In this document: positions 24,331 through 35,032 of the stretch, one piece after another
How the letters are laid out: each line of letters opens with the position of its first letter
Position numbering within the stretch: the stretch's first letter is position 1
Origin: Streptomyces sp. KL109B
Lineage (GTDB): Bacteria; Actinomycetota; Actinomycetes; Streptomycetales; Streptomycetaceae
Direction: 5' to 3'
Assembly: GCF_030766935.1 (NCBI RefSeq)
Contig: NZ_JASERL010000002.1
Span: forward strand, 1,116,001 to 1,180,000
DNA length: 64,000 nt
Program-made: the position numbers and the translations under genes
The notes under the pieces: generated by a model
Told to the model about the DNA's origin: nothing
Database searches by the model: none
What the model saw: the letters and a program-made list of their open reading frames with translations, nothing else

Positions 24331-24404
24331 GAAGCCGTGCGTGGAAGCCGTACGTTGAAGCCGTGCGTTGAAGCCGTGCGTTCCCTTTTCGGGGCGCACG
24401 GCTT
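24331..24404 (+). terminator. ptsH terminator preceded by four 13-bp repeats of its own left arm
   Basis: GAAGCCGTGCGTT-type units occur at 24331, 24344, 24357 and 24370, exactly 13 bp apart. The fourth pairs (AAGCCGTGCG, 24371-24380) with CGCACGGCTT at 24395-24404, followed by TTT. Units one and three match the pairing arm; unit two has one change. Alternative hairpins are therefore possible. Confidence 0.88.
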
Positions 24405-24534
24405 TTTCGTTTGCGCGGGACGGAATTTCCGCGCACCCTTGCAAGGCGCCTTCAATTCGGAGTGAATTGGGCAGCGGAAATCGATCCGCGACCCATTCGA
24501 CGAATAGCGCACTTCTTTGTATACGGCCTCGCTG

Positions 24535-25221
24535 TTAAACCTGGTGCCCCACCGTGTTGACTGAATGTTGCGAAGTCCTCACACGCTCGCCCGCGCGGGG
24601 CACGCGCAGCTTGTGGGCGGCCGTCGCGCGCTCCGTGTGCAGGGTCGCCAGGGCGCGGGCCCGCTCCGCGTCGCCGCGCGCCACGGCATCGACGATGGCG
24701 CCGTGCTCGGCCCAGGACTCGGCCGGCTGGGCGGGGCTCTCCACGGCGTACATCCAGGCAATCTTGTGCCGGAGCTGGGTGAGCAGGGTGATCAGGCCAG
24801 GGCTGCCGGAGGCCTGCGCGAGCGTCTCGTGGAACCAGCTGCCCAGGGAGCGCAGATCCTCGCTCTGACCTCGCCTGGAGCGCTCCTGGCCGAGCCTGAC
24901 CAGGCCGCGCAGGACCTTGAGGTGGGCCTCGGTGCGGCGCTGCGCGGCGCGGGCGGCGCCCATGGGTTCGAGCAGCATGCGGATCTCCAGGAGGTCGGCG
25001 GCCTCCTGCTCGGTGGGTTCGGCGACGCACGCGCCCGCGTGCCTGCGCGTGACGACGAAACCCTCCGCCTCCAGGGTGCGCAGCGCCTCGCGGACGGGGA
25101 CGCGCGAGACCCCGTAGCGGCGCGCGAGCAGCTCCTCGGTGAGCCTGCCGCCACGTCCGTAGACCCCCGCGACGATGTCGTCGCGGATCGCCGTGCATAC
25201 CGAGTGTGCGGGAATGCGCAT
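24535..25221 (-). CDS. GntR family transcriptional regulator (FadR/FCD subfamily)
   Basis: A 228-residue one-component regulator. The N-terminal winged helix (about 8-65) has TAIRDDIVAGVYGRGGRLTE and RYGVSRVPVREALRTLEAEG, the GntR recognition helix. The C-terminal all-helical FCD domain (about 75-205) includes ADLLEIRMLLEPMGAARAA and SWFHETLAQASG, with His residues likely to bind metal and an organic-acid ligand. The effector and targets are unknown. The start ATG is preceded by GGAGGTCGG. The gene stands alone between ptsH and the M23 peptidase gene. Confidence 0.92.
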   Translation of the reverse strand: MRIPAHSVCTAIRDDIVAGVYGRGGRLTEELLARRYGVSRVPVREALRTLEAEGFVVTRRHAGACVAEPTEQEAADLLEIRMLLEPMGAARAAQRRTEAHLKVLRGLVRLGQERSRRGQSEDLRSLGSWFHETLAQASGSPGLITLLTQLRHKIAWMYAVESPAQPAESWAEHGAIVDAVARGDAERARALATLHTERATAAHKLRVPRAGERVRTSQHSVNTVGHQV

Positions 25222-25392
25222 GAGCCGACCTCCGCCTTAATCCCCGCGAAACGCGGTCGATTGACTCCCCTGCAAGCGCGAATGACACGCGGCCGGAGGG
25301 CTTGCTCAGTGACTCTATTCCACCGCCCTCGAATTTCCGACGAGAGAACTGAATCCGGGGATATTTTTTGGACACCGCGGACCCGCGCACGC

Positions 25393-25423
25393 GAAAGCCC
25401 CGGCTCGGTGAGCCGGGGCTTTC
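25393..25423. terminator. Terminator downstream of M23 peptidase
   Basis: 14-bp perfect arms GAAAGCCCCGGCTC / GAGCCGGGGCTTTC around a 3-base loop, 33 bp after the M23 stop. Confidence 0.85.
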
Positions 25424-25455
25424 ACTGCGTGTGCCGGGTGGGTCGACCGGGTGGG

Positions 25456-26256
25456 TCAGACGTTCACGCCGTGCTGGCGCAGGTACGCGACGGGGTCGAT
25501 GTCCGAGCCGTAGTCCGGGCCGGTCCTGGCCTCGAAGTGGAGGTGCGGGCCCGTGACGTTGCCGGTCGCGCCGGAGAGGCCGAGCTGCTGGCCGGGCGTG
25601 ACGTCCTGGCCGACGGAGACGCTGATCGACGACATGTGGCCGTACTGGGTGTACGTACCGTCCTTCATCTTGATCACGACGTTGTTGCCGTACGAGCCGC
25701 CCCAGCCGGCCTCGACGACGGTGCCCATGCCGACCGAGTGCACCGAGGTGCCGGTGGAGGCGTGGAAGTCGATGCCGGTGTGGCTGCCGGAGGACCACAG
25801 GCCGCTGCCGGCCTGGTAGCCGGTGGAGACGTACGAGCCGGAGATCGGCGCCACGAAGCTGTTCAGGCGCTTGCGCTCGGCCTCACGGGCGGCGCGCTCC
25901 TTGGCCTCGCGCTCCTTCTTGGCCTTCTCGGCGGCCCGCTTCTTGGCCTCGGCCTCGGCCTTGCGCTTGGCCTCCTCGGCCTTCTTCTTGGCCTCGGCCT
26001 CGGCCTTCGCCTTGGCGGCGGCCTTCTGCTGCGCGGAGGCCTGCGCGTCGATCTGGTCGGCGAGCGAGTCGCCGATGGCCACGGCCTGCGTGAGGCCGTC
26101 GTGTTCGGCCATCGAGGTGTCGGCGGCGAGCGCGGGAGCGGCGAGGCCACCCACCACACCCGTCGTGGTGATCGCGGCGACGCCGGCGACCTGTGCGGTG
26201 GTACGCGTCAGTCGGCCGGGACGGCGGTGCTTCCCGGTGGCACGGGTGAACCCCAT
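25456..26256 (-). CDS. Secreted M23 family peptidoglycan endopeptidase
   Basis: A 266-residue secreted cell-wall hydrolase. The signal peptide has a basic start (KHRRPGRLTRTT), a hydrophobic core and a likely cut after APALA44. A long Ala/Lys/Glu coiled coil (about 73-131) follows, then the LytM/M23 zinc peptidase domain (about 135-262). Zinc ligands His159 and Asp163 lie in SHTGIDFH and His240 in PHLHFE, with His207 in YGHM. It probably cleaves peptide crosslinks in peptidoglycan. The upstream leader carries a c-di-AMP riboswitch, which ties expression to turgor/cell-wall signalling. Confidence 0.94.
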   Translation of the reverse strand: MGFTRATGKHRRPGRLTRTTAQVAGVAAITTTGVVGGLAAPALAADTSMAEHDGLTQAVAIGDSLADQIDAQASAQQKAAAKAKAEAEAKKKAEEAKRKAEAEAKKRAAEKAKKEREAKERAAREAERKRLNSFVAPISGSYVSTGYQAGSGLWSSGSHTGIDFHASTGTSVHSVGMGTVVEAGWGGSYGNNVVIKMKDGTYTQYGHMSSISVSVGQDVTPGQQLGLSGATGNVTGPHLHFEARTGPDYGSDIDPVAYLRQHGVNV

Positions 26257-26283
26257 GAAGTGGCTGGTCCTTTCCTTCCTTCT

Positions 26284-26425
26284 CGCCTACCGGGTTAGCT
26301 GACGGGTTCGGAGCAGGAAGGTCTCCTACAGGCCCCCTCCCCTTACGGGAAGAGCGCCCGATTCACCCCAGGGACTTCGGTGGGTCCCCGGCTCCCCTGG
26401 CTCACACCATGGGGACTCGGCGATG
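26284..26425 (-). ncRNA. ydaO/yuaA-type c-di-AMP riboswitch
   Basis: Read on the minus strand the leader contains the conserved ydaO blocks in order: CGCCGAGTCCCC, GAGCCGGGGACCCA, GGGGTGAATCGG, GTAGGAGACCTTCCTGC, and CCGAACCCGTCAGCTAACC followed by GGTAGGCG. It ends about 28 bases before the M23 start codon. This class binds c-di-AMP and usually switches off cell-wall hydrolase genes in Streptomyces. Confidence 0.93.
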
Positions 26426-26606
26426 ACTGTCCGGTGTCGCGGGCGCGACGTACGTCTGGCCGAACAGCCGGGGGGAACGCTAAGCGGGCCGTCTTTGAAT
26501 CAACAAACAGAACTCGCCGTTTGTAGCGCACGCCACAGCCCAGAGAGGCAACCTCTATGCTAATTCGGACATTTACGACTCTGTCGTGATCGTTGACGGT
26601 CGTGAC

Positions 26607-26660
26607 GCACGCCACGAAGCCCCGGATGCCAGGGGTCGGCTCCGGGGCTTCGTGGCGTGC
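26607..26660 (-). terminator. Terminator of the M16 peptidase operon
   Basis: Perfect 20-bp arms 26607-26626 and 26641-26660 around a 14-base loop, 16 bp past the M16 stop. Confidence 0.88.
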
Positions 26661-26675
26661 TACGTAGAGGCGGCC

Positions 26676-28064
26676 TCAGCCCGCGACCACCGTGACTTCG
26701 CCGATGCCGAGCGCCTTGACCGGCTCCTCGATCTGCGCGGCGTCGCCCACCAGGATCGTCACCAGACGGTCCGCCGGGAACGCGTTCACGACGGCGGCCG
26801 TCGCCTCCACCGTTCCGGTGGAGGCGAGTTGCTGGTAGAGCCGCGCCTGGAAGTCGTCCGGCAGGTGCTGCTCGACCTGGTCGGCGAGGGTGCTCGCGAC
26901 GGCCGCGGCGGTCTCGAACTTCAGCGGGGCGACGCCCACCAAGTTCTGTACGGCGGTGTCCCGTTCGGCGTCCGTGAGGCCCTCGGCCGCCAGCGTACGG
27001 AGCACCTTCCAGAGGTCGTCGAGCGCCGGACCGGTGTTGGGCGTGTCCACGGAGCCGCTGATGGCGAGCATCGCGGCGCCGCTGCCGTCGGGCGCCGAAC
27101 GCAGCACCTGGGCGAAGGAGCGCACACCGTAGGTGTAGCCCTTCTCCTCGCGCAGGACGCGGTCCAGGCGCGACGTGAGGGTGCCGCCCAGGCAGTACGT
27201 GCCGAGGATCTGCGCGGGCCACACCCGGTCGTGCTTGTCGGGTCCGACGCGGCCGATGAGGAGCTGCGTCTGCACGGCGCCGGGGCGGTCCACGATGACC
27301 ACACGGCCGGTGTCGTCGGCGACCACCGGCGGCACGGGGCGCGGCTCGCCGGCGCCGCCGGTCCAGGCGCCCAGCGTGTCGGCGAGGAGGGCGTCCAGGT
27401 CGATGCCCGTCAGGTCGCCGACGACGACGGCCGTGGCGGTGGCGGGGCGGACGTGCCGGTCGTAGAAGGCGCGCACGGCCGCGGCGTCGATGGCCGCGAC
27501 GGTCTCCTCGGTGCCCTGGCGCGGGCGGGACACGCGCGCGTCGGCCGGGAAGAGCTGCTTGGAGAGCTCCTTGGCGCCGCGCCGGGCCGGGTTGGCGCTC
27601 TCGTGCGGGATCTCGTCCAGGCGGTTGCGTACGAGGCGCTCGATCTCGCTGTCGTCGAAGGCGGGGGCGCGCAGGGCGTCCGCCAGCAGGGCGAGGCCCT
27701 TGGCGAGGCGGGAGGCGGGCACTTCGAGGGAGGCGCGTACGCCGGGGTGGTCGGCGTGCGCGTCCATGGTGGCGCCGCAGCGCTCCAGTTCGGCGGCGAA
27801 CTCCTCGGCGGAGTGCTTGTCGGTGCCCTCGTTGAAGGCGCGCGCCATGATCGTGGCGACGCCGTCGAGGCCCTTGGGCTCGGCGTCCAGCGGAGCGTCC
27901 AGGTGCACCTCCACGGCGACGACCTGCTGGCCGGGCCGGTGGCAGCGCAGCACCGTCAGGCCGTTGGGGAGCGCGCCGCGCTCCGGGGCCGGGAACGCCC
28001 AGGGCTTGGGCTCGCCGGCCTGCGGCCGGGGGTGGAAGTCCATGCTCGCGAGCTGCTCGGTCAC
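26676..28064 (-). CDS. M16 family peptidase-like protein, non-catalytic partner
   Basis: A 462-residue pitrilysin-family protein that lacks the HxxEH zinc motif. The equivalent region reads GLDGVATIMARAFNEGTDKH, so it is probably the structural, inactive subunit. Family features are kept: GALPNGLTVLRCHRPGQQVV near the start, AFYDRHVRPATATAVVVGDL, and YCLGGTLTSRLDRVLREEKGYTYGV, the substrate-binding R/Y region. It overlaps the catalytic partner gene by 4 bp (GTGA), implying equimolar production of a heterodimer like bacterial mitochondrial-processing-peptidase homologues. Confidence 0.92.
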   Translation of the reverse strand: MTEQLASMDFHPRPQAGEPKPWAFPAPERGALPNGLTVLRCHRPGQQVVAVEVHLDAPLDAEPKGLDGVATIMARAFNEGTDKHSAEEFAAELERCGATMDAHADHPGVRASLEVPASRLAKGLALLADALRAPAFDDSEIERLVRNRLDEIPHESANPARRGAKELSKQLFPADARVSRPRQGTEETVAAIDAAAVRAFYDRHVRPATATAVVVGDLTGIDLDALLADTLGAWTGGAGEPRPVPPVVADDTGRVVIVDRPGAVQTQLLIGRVGPDKHDRVWPAQILGTYCLGGTLTSRLDRVLREEKGYTYGVRSFAQVLRSAPDGSGAAMLAISGSVDTPNTGPALDDLWKVLRTLAAEGLTDAERDTAVQNLVGVAPLKFETAAAVASTLADQVEQHLPDDFQARLYQQLASTGTVEATAAVVNAFPADRLVTILVGDAAQIEEPVKALGIGEVTVVAG

Positions 28065-29416
28065 TGGCCCGCCTCCTCGTGGCTCGCGTCGTTCTCGTCT
28101 TCGGGGTCGGCGGGCGCGGTGGGCTCGTACACGAGCACCGCGCGGTTGTCGGGCCGCAGGCACGCCTTGGCGACCTCCTGGACCTCCTCGGCGGTCACGT
28201 CCAGGACGCGCCCCACGGCCGTCAGGGCGAGCTGCGGGTCGCCGAACAGGACGGCGTAGCGGCACAGCTCGTCGGCGCGGCCCGCGACCGTGCCGAGGCG
28301 GTCCAGCCACTCGCGCTCCAACTGGGCCTGGGCGCGCTCCATTTCCTCGGGGCTCGGGCCCTCCTCGGCGAACCGGGCGAGCTCCTCGTCGACGGCGGCC
28401 TCGATGACCGGGACCTCGACGTCTCCGGAGGTCTTCACGTCGAGCCAGCCCAGGGAGGGCGCTCCGGCGAGGCGCAGCAGACCGAAACCGGCCGCCACGG
28501 CGGTGCGGTCACGGCGTACGAGGCGGTTGTAGAGCCGGGACGACTCGCCGCCGCCGAGCACGGTCAGGGCGAGGTCGGCGGCGTCGCACGCGCGCGTGCC
28601 GTCCTGCGGGAGGCGGTAGGCCGACATCAGGGCGCGCGCCGGGACCTCCTCCTCGACGACCTCGCGCAGCTGCCCGCCGAGGTTGCCCGGGAGAACGCCG
28701 TCGCGCGGGGCGGGCTTGCCGTCGTGGCCGGGGATGGAGCCGAAGTACCGCTCGACCCAGGCGAGCGTCTCCTCGGGGTCGATGTCCCCGACGATCGACA
28801 GGACCGCGTTGTTGGGCGCGTAGTAGGTGCGGAAGAAGTTCCGCGCGTCTTCGAGGGTGGCCGCGTCCAGGTCGGCCATGGAGCCGATGGGCGTGTGGTG
28901 GTACGGGTGGCCCTCGGGGTACATGAGGGCGGTCAGCTTCTCGAACGCGGTGCCGTAGGGGACGTTGTCGTAGCGCTGGCGGCGCTCGTTCTTCACGACG
29001 TCCCGCTGGTTCTCCATCGACTCGTCGTCGAGGGCCGTCAGGAGCGAGCCCATGCGGTCGGCCTCCAGCCACAGCGCGAGCTCCAGCTGGTGGGCGGGCA
29101 TGGTCTCGAAGTAGTTGGTGCGCTCGAAGCTCGTCGTACCGTTGAGCGAGCCGCCCGCGCCCTGGACGAACTCGAAGTGCCCGTTGCCGTGCACCTGCTT
29201 GGAACCCTGGAACATCAGGTGCTCGAAAAGGTGAGCCAGCCCCGTACGGCCCTTGACCTCGTGGCGCGAGCCGACGTCGTACCAGAGGCAGACCGCCGCG
29301 ACCGGGGTCAGGTGATCCTCGGAGAGCACCACGCGCAGGCCGTTGGCCAGCCGGTGCTCGGTCGCTTTCAGGCCGCCGGAGCCGGCCTCGGCGGTGGCCG
29401 TGTGACCCATGGGCAT
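28061..29416 (-). CDS. M16 family zinc peptidase, catalytic subunit
   Basis: A 451-residue insulinase/pitrilysin-type metallopeptidase. The inverted zinc motif is HLFEH, in GRTGLAHLFEHLMFQGSKQV, with the distal glutamate region RDVVKNERRQRYDNVPYG. YYAPNNAVLSIVGDIDPEE and the C-terminal LGGGESSRLYNRLVRRDRTA complete the half-barrel. The enzyme presumably degrades peptides or processes short precursors in the cytoplasm; there is no signal peptide. ATG 29416 has AAGGGA 5 bases upstream; an extended start at 29530 has no ribosome site. It is divergent from parC. Confidence 0.94.
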   Translation of the reverse strand: MPMGHTATAEAGSGGLKATEHRLANGLRVVLSEDHLTPVAAVCLWYDVGSRHEVKGRTGLAHLFEHLMFQGSKQVHGNGHFEFVQGAGGSLNGTTSFERTNYFETMPAHQLELALWLEADRMGSLLTALDDESMENQRDVVKNERRQRYDNVPYGTAFEKLTALMYPEGHPYHHTPIGSMADLDAATLEDARNFFRTYYAPNNAVLSIVGDIDPEETLAWVERYFGSIPGHDGKPAPRDGVLPGNLGGQLREVVEEEVPARALMSAYRLPQDGTRACDAADLALTVLGGGESSRLYNRLVRRDRTAVAAGFGLLRLAGAPSLGWLDVKTSGDVEVPVIEAAVDEELARFAEEGPSPEEMERAQAQLEREWLDRLGTVAGRADELCRYAVLFGDPQLALTAVGRVLDVTAEEVQEVAKACLRPDNRAVLVYEPTAPADPEDENDASHEEAGQ

Positions 29417-29704
29417 GTACGTCCCTTCGATCGCGGTGCAACGCGAATACGCGGTGAGCTCTGGACTGCGGCAGGTCCTGGAACACTGAACTGCTGCGAG
29501 TCCTGACACTGTATGCAAGCGTGCTGGCACCTGGCGAAGTTCCCGCCGGGGCTACGCCGTGAGCGAGCGGGCCGCCTTCCCGGGGCCGCGCGACACCCGG
29601 TACTGACGGGCCGCGAGCGGCGTTGTCAGTGGGGCGGTCCACAATGGTCCGCGACAGTTCCCGTTCATGTACCCGTTCTTGTAGGTGAAGGAGCCGCAGC
29701 AGCG

Positions 29705-32157
<2,453 letters not shown>

Positions 32158-32161
<4 letters not shown>

Positions 32162-33264
32162 GCCCCTACGGGATCTACGTAGTCCGCGACCTCCGCGGCC
32201 TCGCCCTTGTCCTGTACGTAGCGGAGAACGCCCCACATGCCCTGCTCGTCGGCGGTGTGGGGGGCGTCGCTCTTGGCGGCGTCGAGCTGTCGGCCGAGGC
32301 CGGCGGCGCCGATGTCGGATCCGATGAGTACGAGCTGCGTGAGGCGCTCCTGGCCGCTCGGCCACGGCTCCGGGTAGAAGCGCAGGAAGCGGCCCACGGC
32401 GTGCACGGCGTACCGGTTGCCCGGGTCGTCCGCGCCGAAGTCGACGTATCCCTTGATGCGGAAGAGCCCGTCGGGCCGGCTGTCGAGGAAGGCGATCAGT
32501 CGGCGGGGGTCCATGGGCACGTCGGAGGTGAACGCGACGCTGTCGTAGGCGGCGTGCAGATGCCCGTCGTGTGCCGCGTGGTCGTCATGATCGCCGTCGT
32601 GCCGGTGCAGGTCGTCGAAGGACAGCTGGCCGATCCGCTCCTCCGTGGGGCGGCAGTCGAAGAGCAGCTCCGGGTCGATCCGCCCGTACGACGCCGACAC
32701 GACGGCGGCCCGGTCGGCCGCGGCCCGTACGACGCCCAGGACGCGCTCACGCTCGGCCGGCCCCACGCGGTCGCCCTTGTTCACCACGACCAGGTCCGCG
32801 ATGCCCAAGTGCCGCTCCACCTCGGGGTGCTTCGCGCGCGTGGCGTCGAACTCGGCGGAGTCGACGACCTCGACCAGCCCTCCGTACACGATCCGCGGGT
32901 TCTCACTGGCGAGCACCATGCGCACGAGCTCTTGAGGCTCCGCGATGCCGCTCGCCTCGATCACGATGACGTCAATGGCATGGACGTCATTGACGGGCCG
33001 GGTCAACTTGTCCAGATACACGTCAAGTTCACTGGCATCCACGGCACAGCACAGGCACCCGTTGCCCAGCGAGACGGTCGAGTCGCCCAGTTGCCCGGCG
33101 ACCGCCATGGCGTCGATCTCGATCGACCCGAAGTCGTTGACGATCGCCCCGATCCGCGTCCCCCCGCTGCGGTGCAACAGGTGGTTGAGCAGCGTGGTCT
33201 TCCCCGACCCAAGGAAGCCCGCGAGGACGACGACGGGGATCTGCTGCGGGCTGGCCTTGCTCAA
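32158..33264 (-). CDS. CobW/G3E family GTP-binding metallochaperone
   Basis: A 368-residue P-loop GTPase of the COG0523 family, which delivers or senses metals such as Zn, Co or Ni. The Walker A is AGFLGSGKTT (16-23). The metal motif CLCC (70-73) lies in GNGCLCCAVD, followed by IDVIVIEASGIAEP and the guanine motif VVNKGD. A His/Asp-rich loop (HRHDGDHDDHAAHDGHLH) sits before the C-terminal CobW domain and would bind zinc-like metals. TTG 33264 follows GAGAGG; GTG 33279 is an alternative. I saw no Zur-type operator in the upstream region. Confidence 0.9.
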
Positions 33265-33603
33265 CGCGACCTCTCTCACACCGAAACACACCGGGTCACA
33301 CGCCGCGGCGTGCGCCGGCCCAGGAACCGGCTCTCGTACGAAGAATGAATGCCGCCCCAGGATACGAGCGGGCGGAAAGGCCGCGAAGTGAACGATTGCT
33401 AACGGTGCCCGATGGGCACACGTTGGACATGGCGCCGGTTTTCGCGAACTGAGCATGTTTCCGTGCGCCTCCTCTCCGCCTCCCGCCGATCAGAGCCGCT
33501 CGGCATCCTGGGGGGTGGCAAGCGCGCCGCCCACCGCCGCCGGTCCACACCTGTCGCCCCGCACCCGACGACCGGCGCACGGTCGCCTGAATCGGGGGTT
33601 GAC
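33265..33603. other. Divergent region cobW / DUF6082
   Basis: This 339-base gap holds a small inverted repeat GTGCCC-GAT-GGGCAC (33405-33419). Promoters are presumed for both sides. I could not place -35/-10 elements or a metal-responsive operator with confidence. Confidence 0.5.
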
Positions 33604-34134
33604 ATGGCCACACAGAGTAAAGGGATTTGCCAGACGGTAGTCGCCGCCACCGTAGGCGGACTCGCGGGCAGCACCGCGACGCATCTGTGGCACCGCTTCG
33701 GCCCAGGGCCGAAGCGGGTCTCGGAGGAGCGCCGCCGCCTGGCCCGCGCCCATCAACAGCGCATGCACTGGGAGCTGCTGAGCAAGGCCATCGACGACCC
33801 CGACCTCGCGGCCGTGATCGATACGTTCGACGTGGATCTGTCTCCGGCGAAGCGCCGCCAGATGCTGTACGCCAACCTCTGGTACATCAACGCCTTCCAC
33901 CTCTACGAATCCGGCCTGCTGGACCGGAAAGGTGTCTTCGGACACCTGCGAGAGCTCTTCCAGAGCCCCTACATCTGCGAGTACTGGGAAATCACCCGCC
34001 CCCACCGGGCAGCCCTGGACCCGACGTCCACCGAGGCGGAGATCGGTCGGATGGCCGAAGAGCTCTTCAACGAGATACAGGCCGCCTCCGACACGGAGGA
34101 GTGGTGGGTGGTCGGCGAGCCGCCGTCGGACTGA
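33604..34134 (+). CDS. DUF6082 family protein
   Basis: A 176-residue protein typical of Streptomyces DUF6082. Residues 8-25 (ICQTVVAATVGGLAGSTAT) form a probable single N-terminal membrane helix. A helical soluble domain follows, with QQRMHWELLSKAIDDPDLAA, RQMLYANLWYINAFHLYESG and FQSPYICEYWEITRPHR, the family's most characteristic segments. Its function is unknown. It is the first of four consecutive plus-strand small genes and ORFs, several apparently accessory. The start is ATG 33604 just after GGGGGTTGAC. Confidence 0.82.
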   Translation: MATQSKGICQTVVAATVGGLAGSTATHLWHRFGPGPKRVSEERRRLARAHQQRMHWELLSKAIDDPDLAAVIDTFDVDLSPAKRRQMLYANLWYINAFHLYESGLLDRKGVFGHLRELFQSPYICEYWEITRPHRAALDPTSTEAEIGRMAEELFNEIQAASDTEEWWVVGEPPSD

Positions 34135-34160
34135 CGCGCATGCGGTGCGGCGGTTCCCCC

Positions 34161-34326
34161 GTAGCGATGAAGTTGCGCACCAACTCCCGCTGACAACAGG
34201 GTAATCGGTACCCTCACGCCCCGATTGGCGCATTACTGTGACGGCGCCACGTCGCCCGCTGAGAAGGAACCGGTCCCTTGAAGATCGCACGCCGCACCGG
34301 AGTACCCCCGAGCGCCCGCGGCAGCG
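34161..34326 (+). repeat. Duplicated promoter/5-prime gene segment, copy 1
   Basis: Aligns with copy 2 (34604-34768) over about 166 bp. The last 65 bp differ by two substitutions and one single-base indel; the upstream part is more diverged but keeps AATCGGT, a CATTACTGTG/CACTAATGTT block and GAAGGAACCGG. Confidence 0.88.
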
Positions 34327-34373
34327 TCCCGCTGCCACCCCGCCGGGCGCCGGAGAGGGGGGCAGACCGATGA
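34278..34373 (+). CDS. Truncated paralogue / leader peptide (31 aa)
   Basis: From TTG 34278 the frame reads MKIARRTGVPPSARGS, nearly the first 16 residues of the 78-residue protein at 34720, then an unrelated tail (VPLPPRRAPERGADR) and stops at 34373. Its TGA overlaps the ATG of the next gene (ATGA). It carries the same GAAGGAACCGG ribosome region as the full-length copy. It is either a decayed gene remnant or a leader that couples translation to the membrane protein that follows. Coding status is uncertain; the exact ATGA overlap is the main argument for function. Confidence 0.5.
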   Translation: MKIARRTGVPPSARGSVPLPPRRAPERGADR

Positions 34374-34564
34374 CCCCCAACCCGAAGCGGCTGCTGATCA
34401 CGCTCATTTGCGCCCTGATCTCGATCATCGCGGGAGGAGTCGCCGGAATCCTCCAGTACGCCTCCGAGCACGATCTCATTTCGGCGTTTCAGTACGGCGG
34501 CGGAGCGTTCGTGGTGACCATGACGCTCACGCTCATGGTGGCCGGCGCGCTCGAGTGGCTGTAA
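34370..34564 (+). CDS. Small two-helix membrane protein (64 aa)
   Basis: A 64-residue protein starting MTPNPKRLLITLICALISII. Two hydrophobic helices (about 8-28 and 43-62: TLICALISIIAGGVAGILQY and GGGAFVVTMTLTLMVAGALE) surround a short polar loop. GGAGAGGGGGGCAG gives a strong ribosome site. The function is unknown. The ATG overlaps the stop of the preceding leader ORF. The sequence resembles small Streptomyces membrane peptides found near XRE/DUF397-type modules, but I cannot name a family. There is no signal-cleavage site. Confidence 0.7.
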   Translation: MTPNPKRLLITLICALISIIAGGVAGILQYASEHDLISAFQYGGGAFVVTMTLTLMVAGALEWL

Positions 34565-34603
34565 GCCCGACGGCAGTCAGCCGCAGCGAACCGTACACCC
34601 GTC

Positions 34604-34768
34604 GTAGTGAAGTTGGCCCACAACTGGCCTCAGTAGAAGGCGAATCGGTGCCCCCGGACCCCATTCGGCGCACTAATGTTGCGGCGTAACATCACCACGC
34701 CGCGAAGGAACCGGTTCCCTTGAAGATCGTACGCCGCATCGGAGTACCCCCGAGCGCCCGCGGCAGCG
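34604..34768 (+). repeat. Duplicated promoter/5-prime gene segment, copy 2
   Basis: The intact copy, leading into the 78-residue gene. It contains TAATGT (34674-34679) at the place where copy 1 has TACTGT, a possible -10 element. Confidence 0.88.
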
Positions 34769-34956
34769 CCTCCGGCGCCACCTGCCCCGATGTCTTCGAA
34801 CTCAGCGATGGGAACTTCGCCGTGATCGGCACGGAGGCCACCGCGGACCTGAAGGACGAACTCCCCTCAGACGCCGGGGTCGCCGACTACGAGCGCATCG
34901 TCATTGTGAACCGGGAGACGCTGGTGCGCGCCAAGGGGGACATCCCGGACAGCTGA
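34720..34956 (+). CDS. Small conserved hypothetical protein (78 aa)
   Basis: A 78-residue protein from a TTG start, MKIVRRIGVPPSARGSASGA followed by CPDVFELSDGNFAVIGTEAT, an acidic middle, and ERIVIVNRETLVRAKGDIPD. It looks like a small all-beta then helical domain. Similar proteins occur in many streptomycetes beside XRE regulators and DUF6879-type genes, as far as I recall, without known function. The single Cys22 and the strict N-terminal KIVRRIGVPPSARGS motif are striking. A terminator follows at 34990. Confidence 0.75.
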   Translation: MKIVRRIGVPPSARGSASGATCPDVFELSDGNFAVIGTEATADLKDELPSDAGVADYERIVIVNRETLVRAKGDIPDS

Positions 34957-34989
34957 GAGCCAGTGGCGGCTTCCGCCCCCACACCCTTT

Positions 34990-35021
34990 CGAGGCCCGGC
35001 AGGATCACCTGCCGGGCCTCG
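34990..35021. terminator. Bidirectional terminator
   Basis: 14-bp perfect arms CGAGGCCCGGCAGG / CCTGCCGGGCCTCG around a 4-base loop, between the 78-aa gene and the opposing citrate synthase gene. Confidence 0.88.
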
Positions 35022-35032
35022 GCCGTACCCCG

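Larger units (their letters stand above)
26257..26675. other. M23 5-prime leader and M16 3-prime region
   Basis: This 419-base gap contains the c-di-AMP riboswitch (26284-26425), the M23 promoter upstream of it (minus strand; GCATAGAGG near 26550-26560 is a possible -10 region) and the M16-operon terminator at 26607-26660. Confidence 0.75.

Noticed and set aside
33265..33603. Zur operator upstream of cobW
   Set aside because: GAACGATTGCTAAC near 33390 is AT-richer but does not match the TGAAAATGATTTTCA-type consensus.
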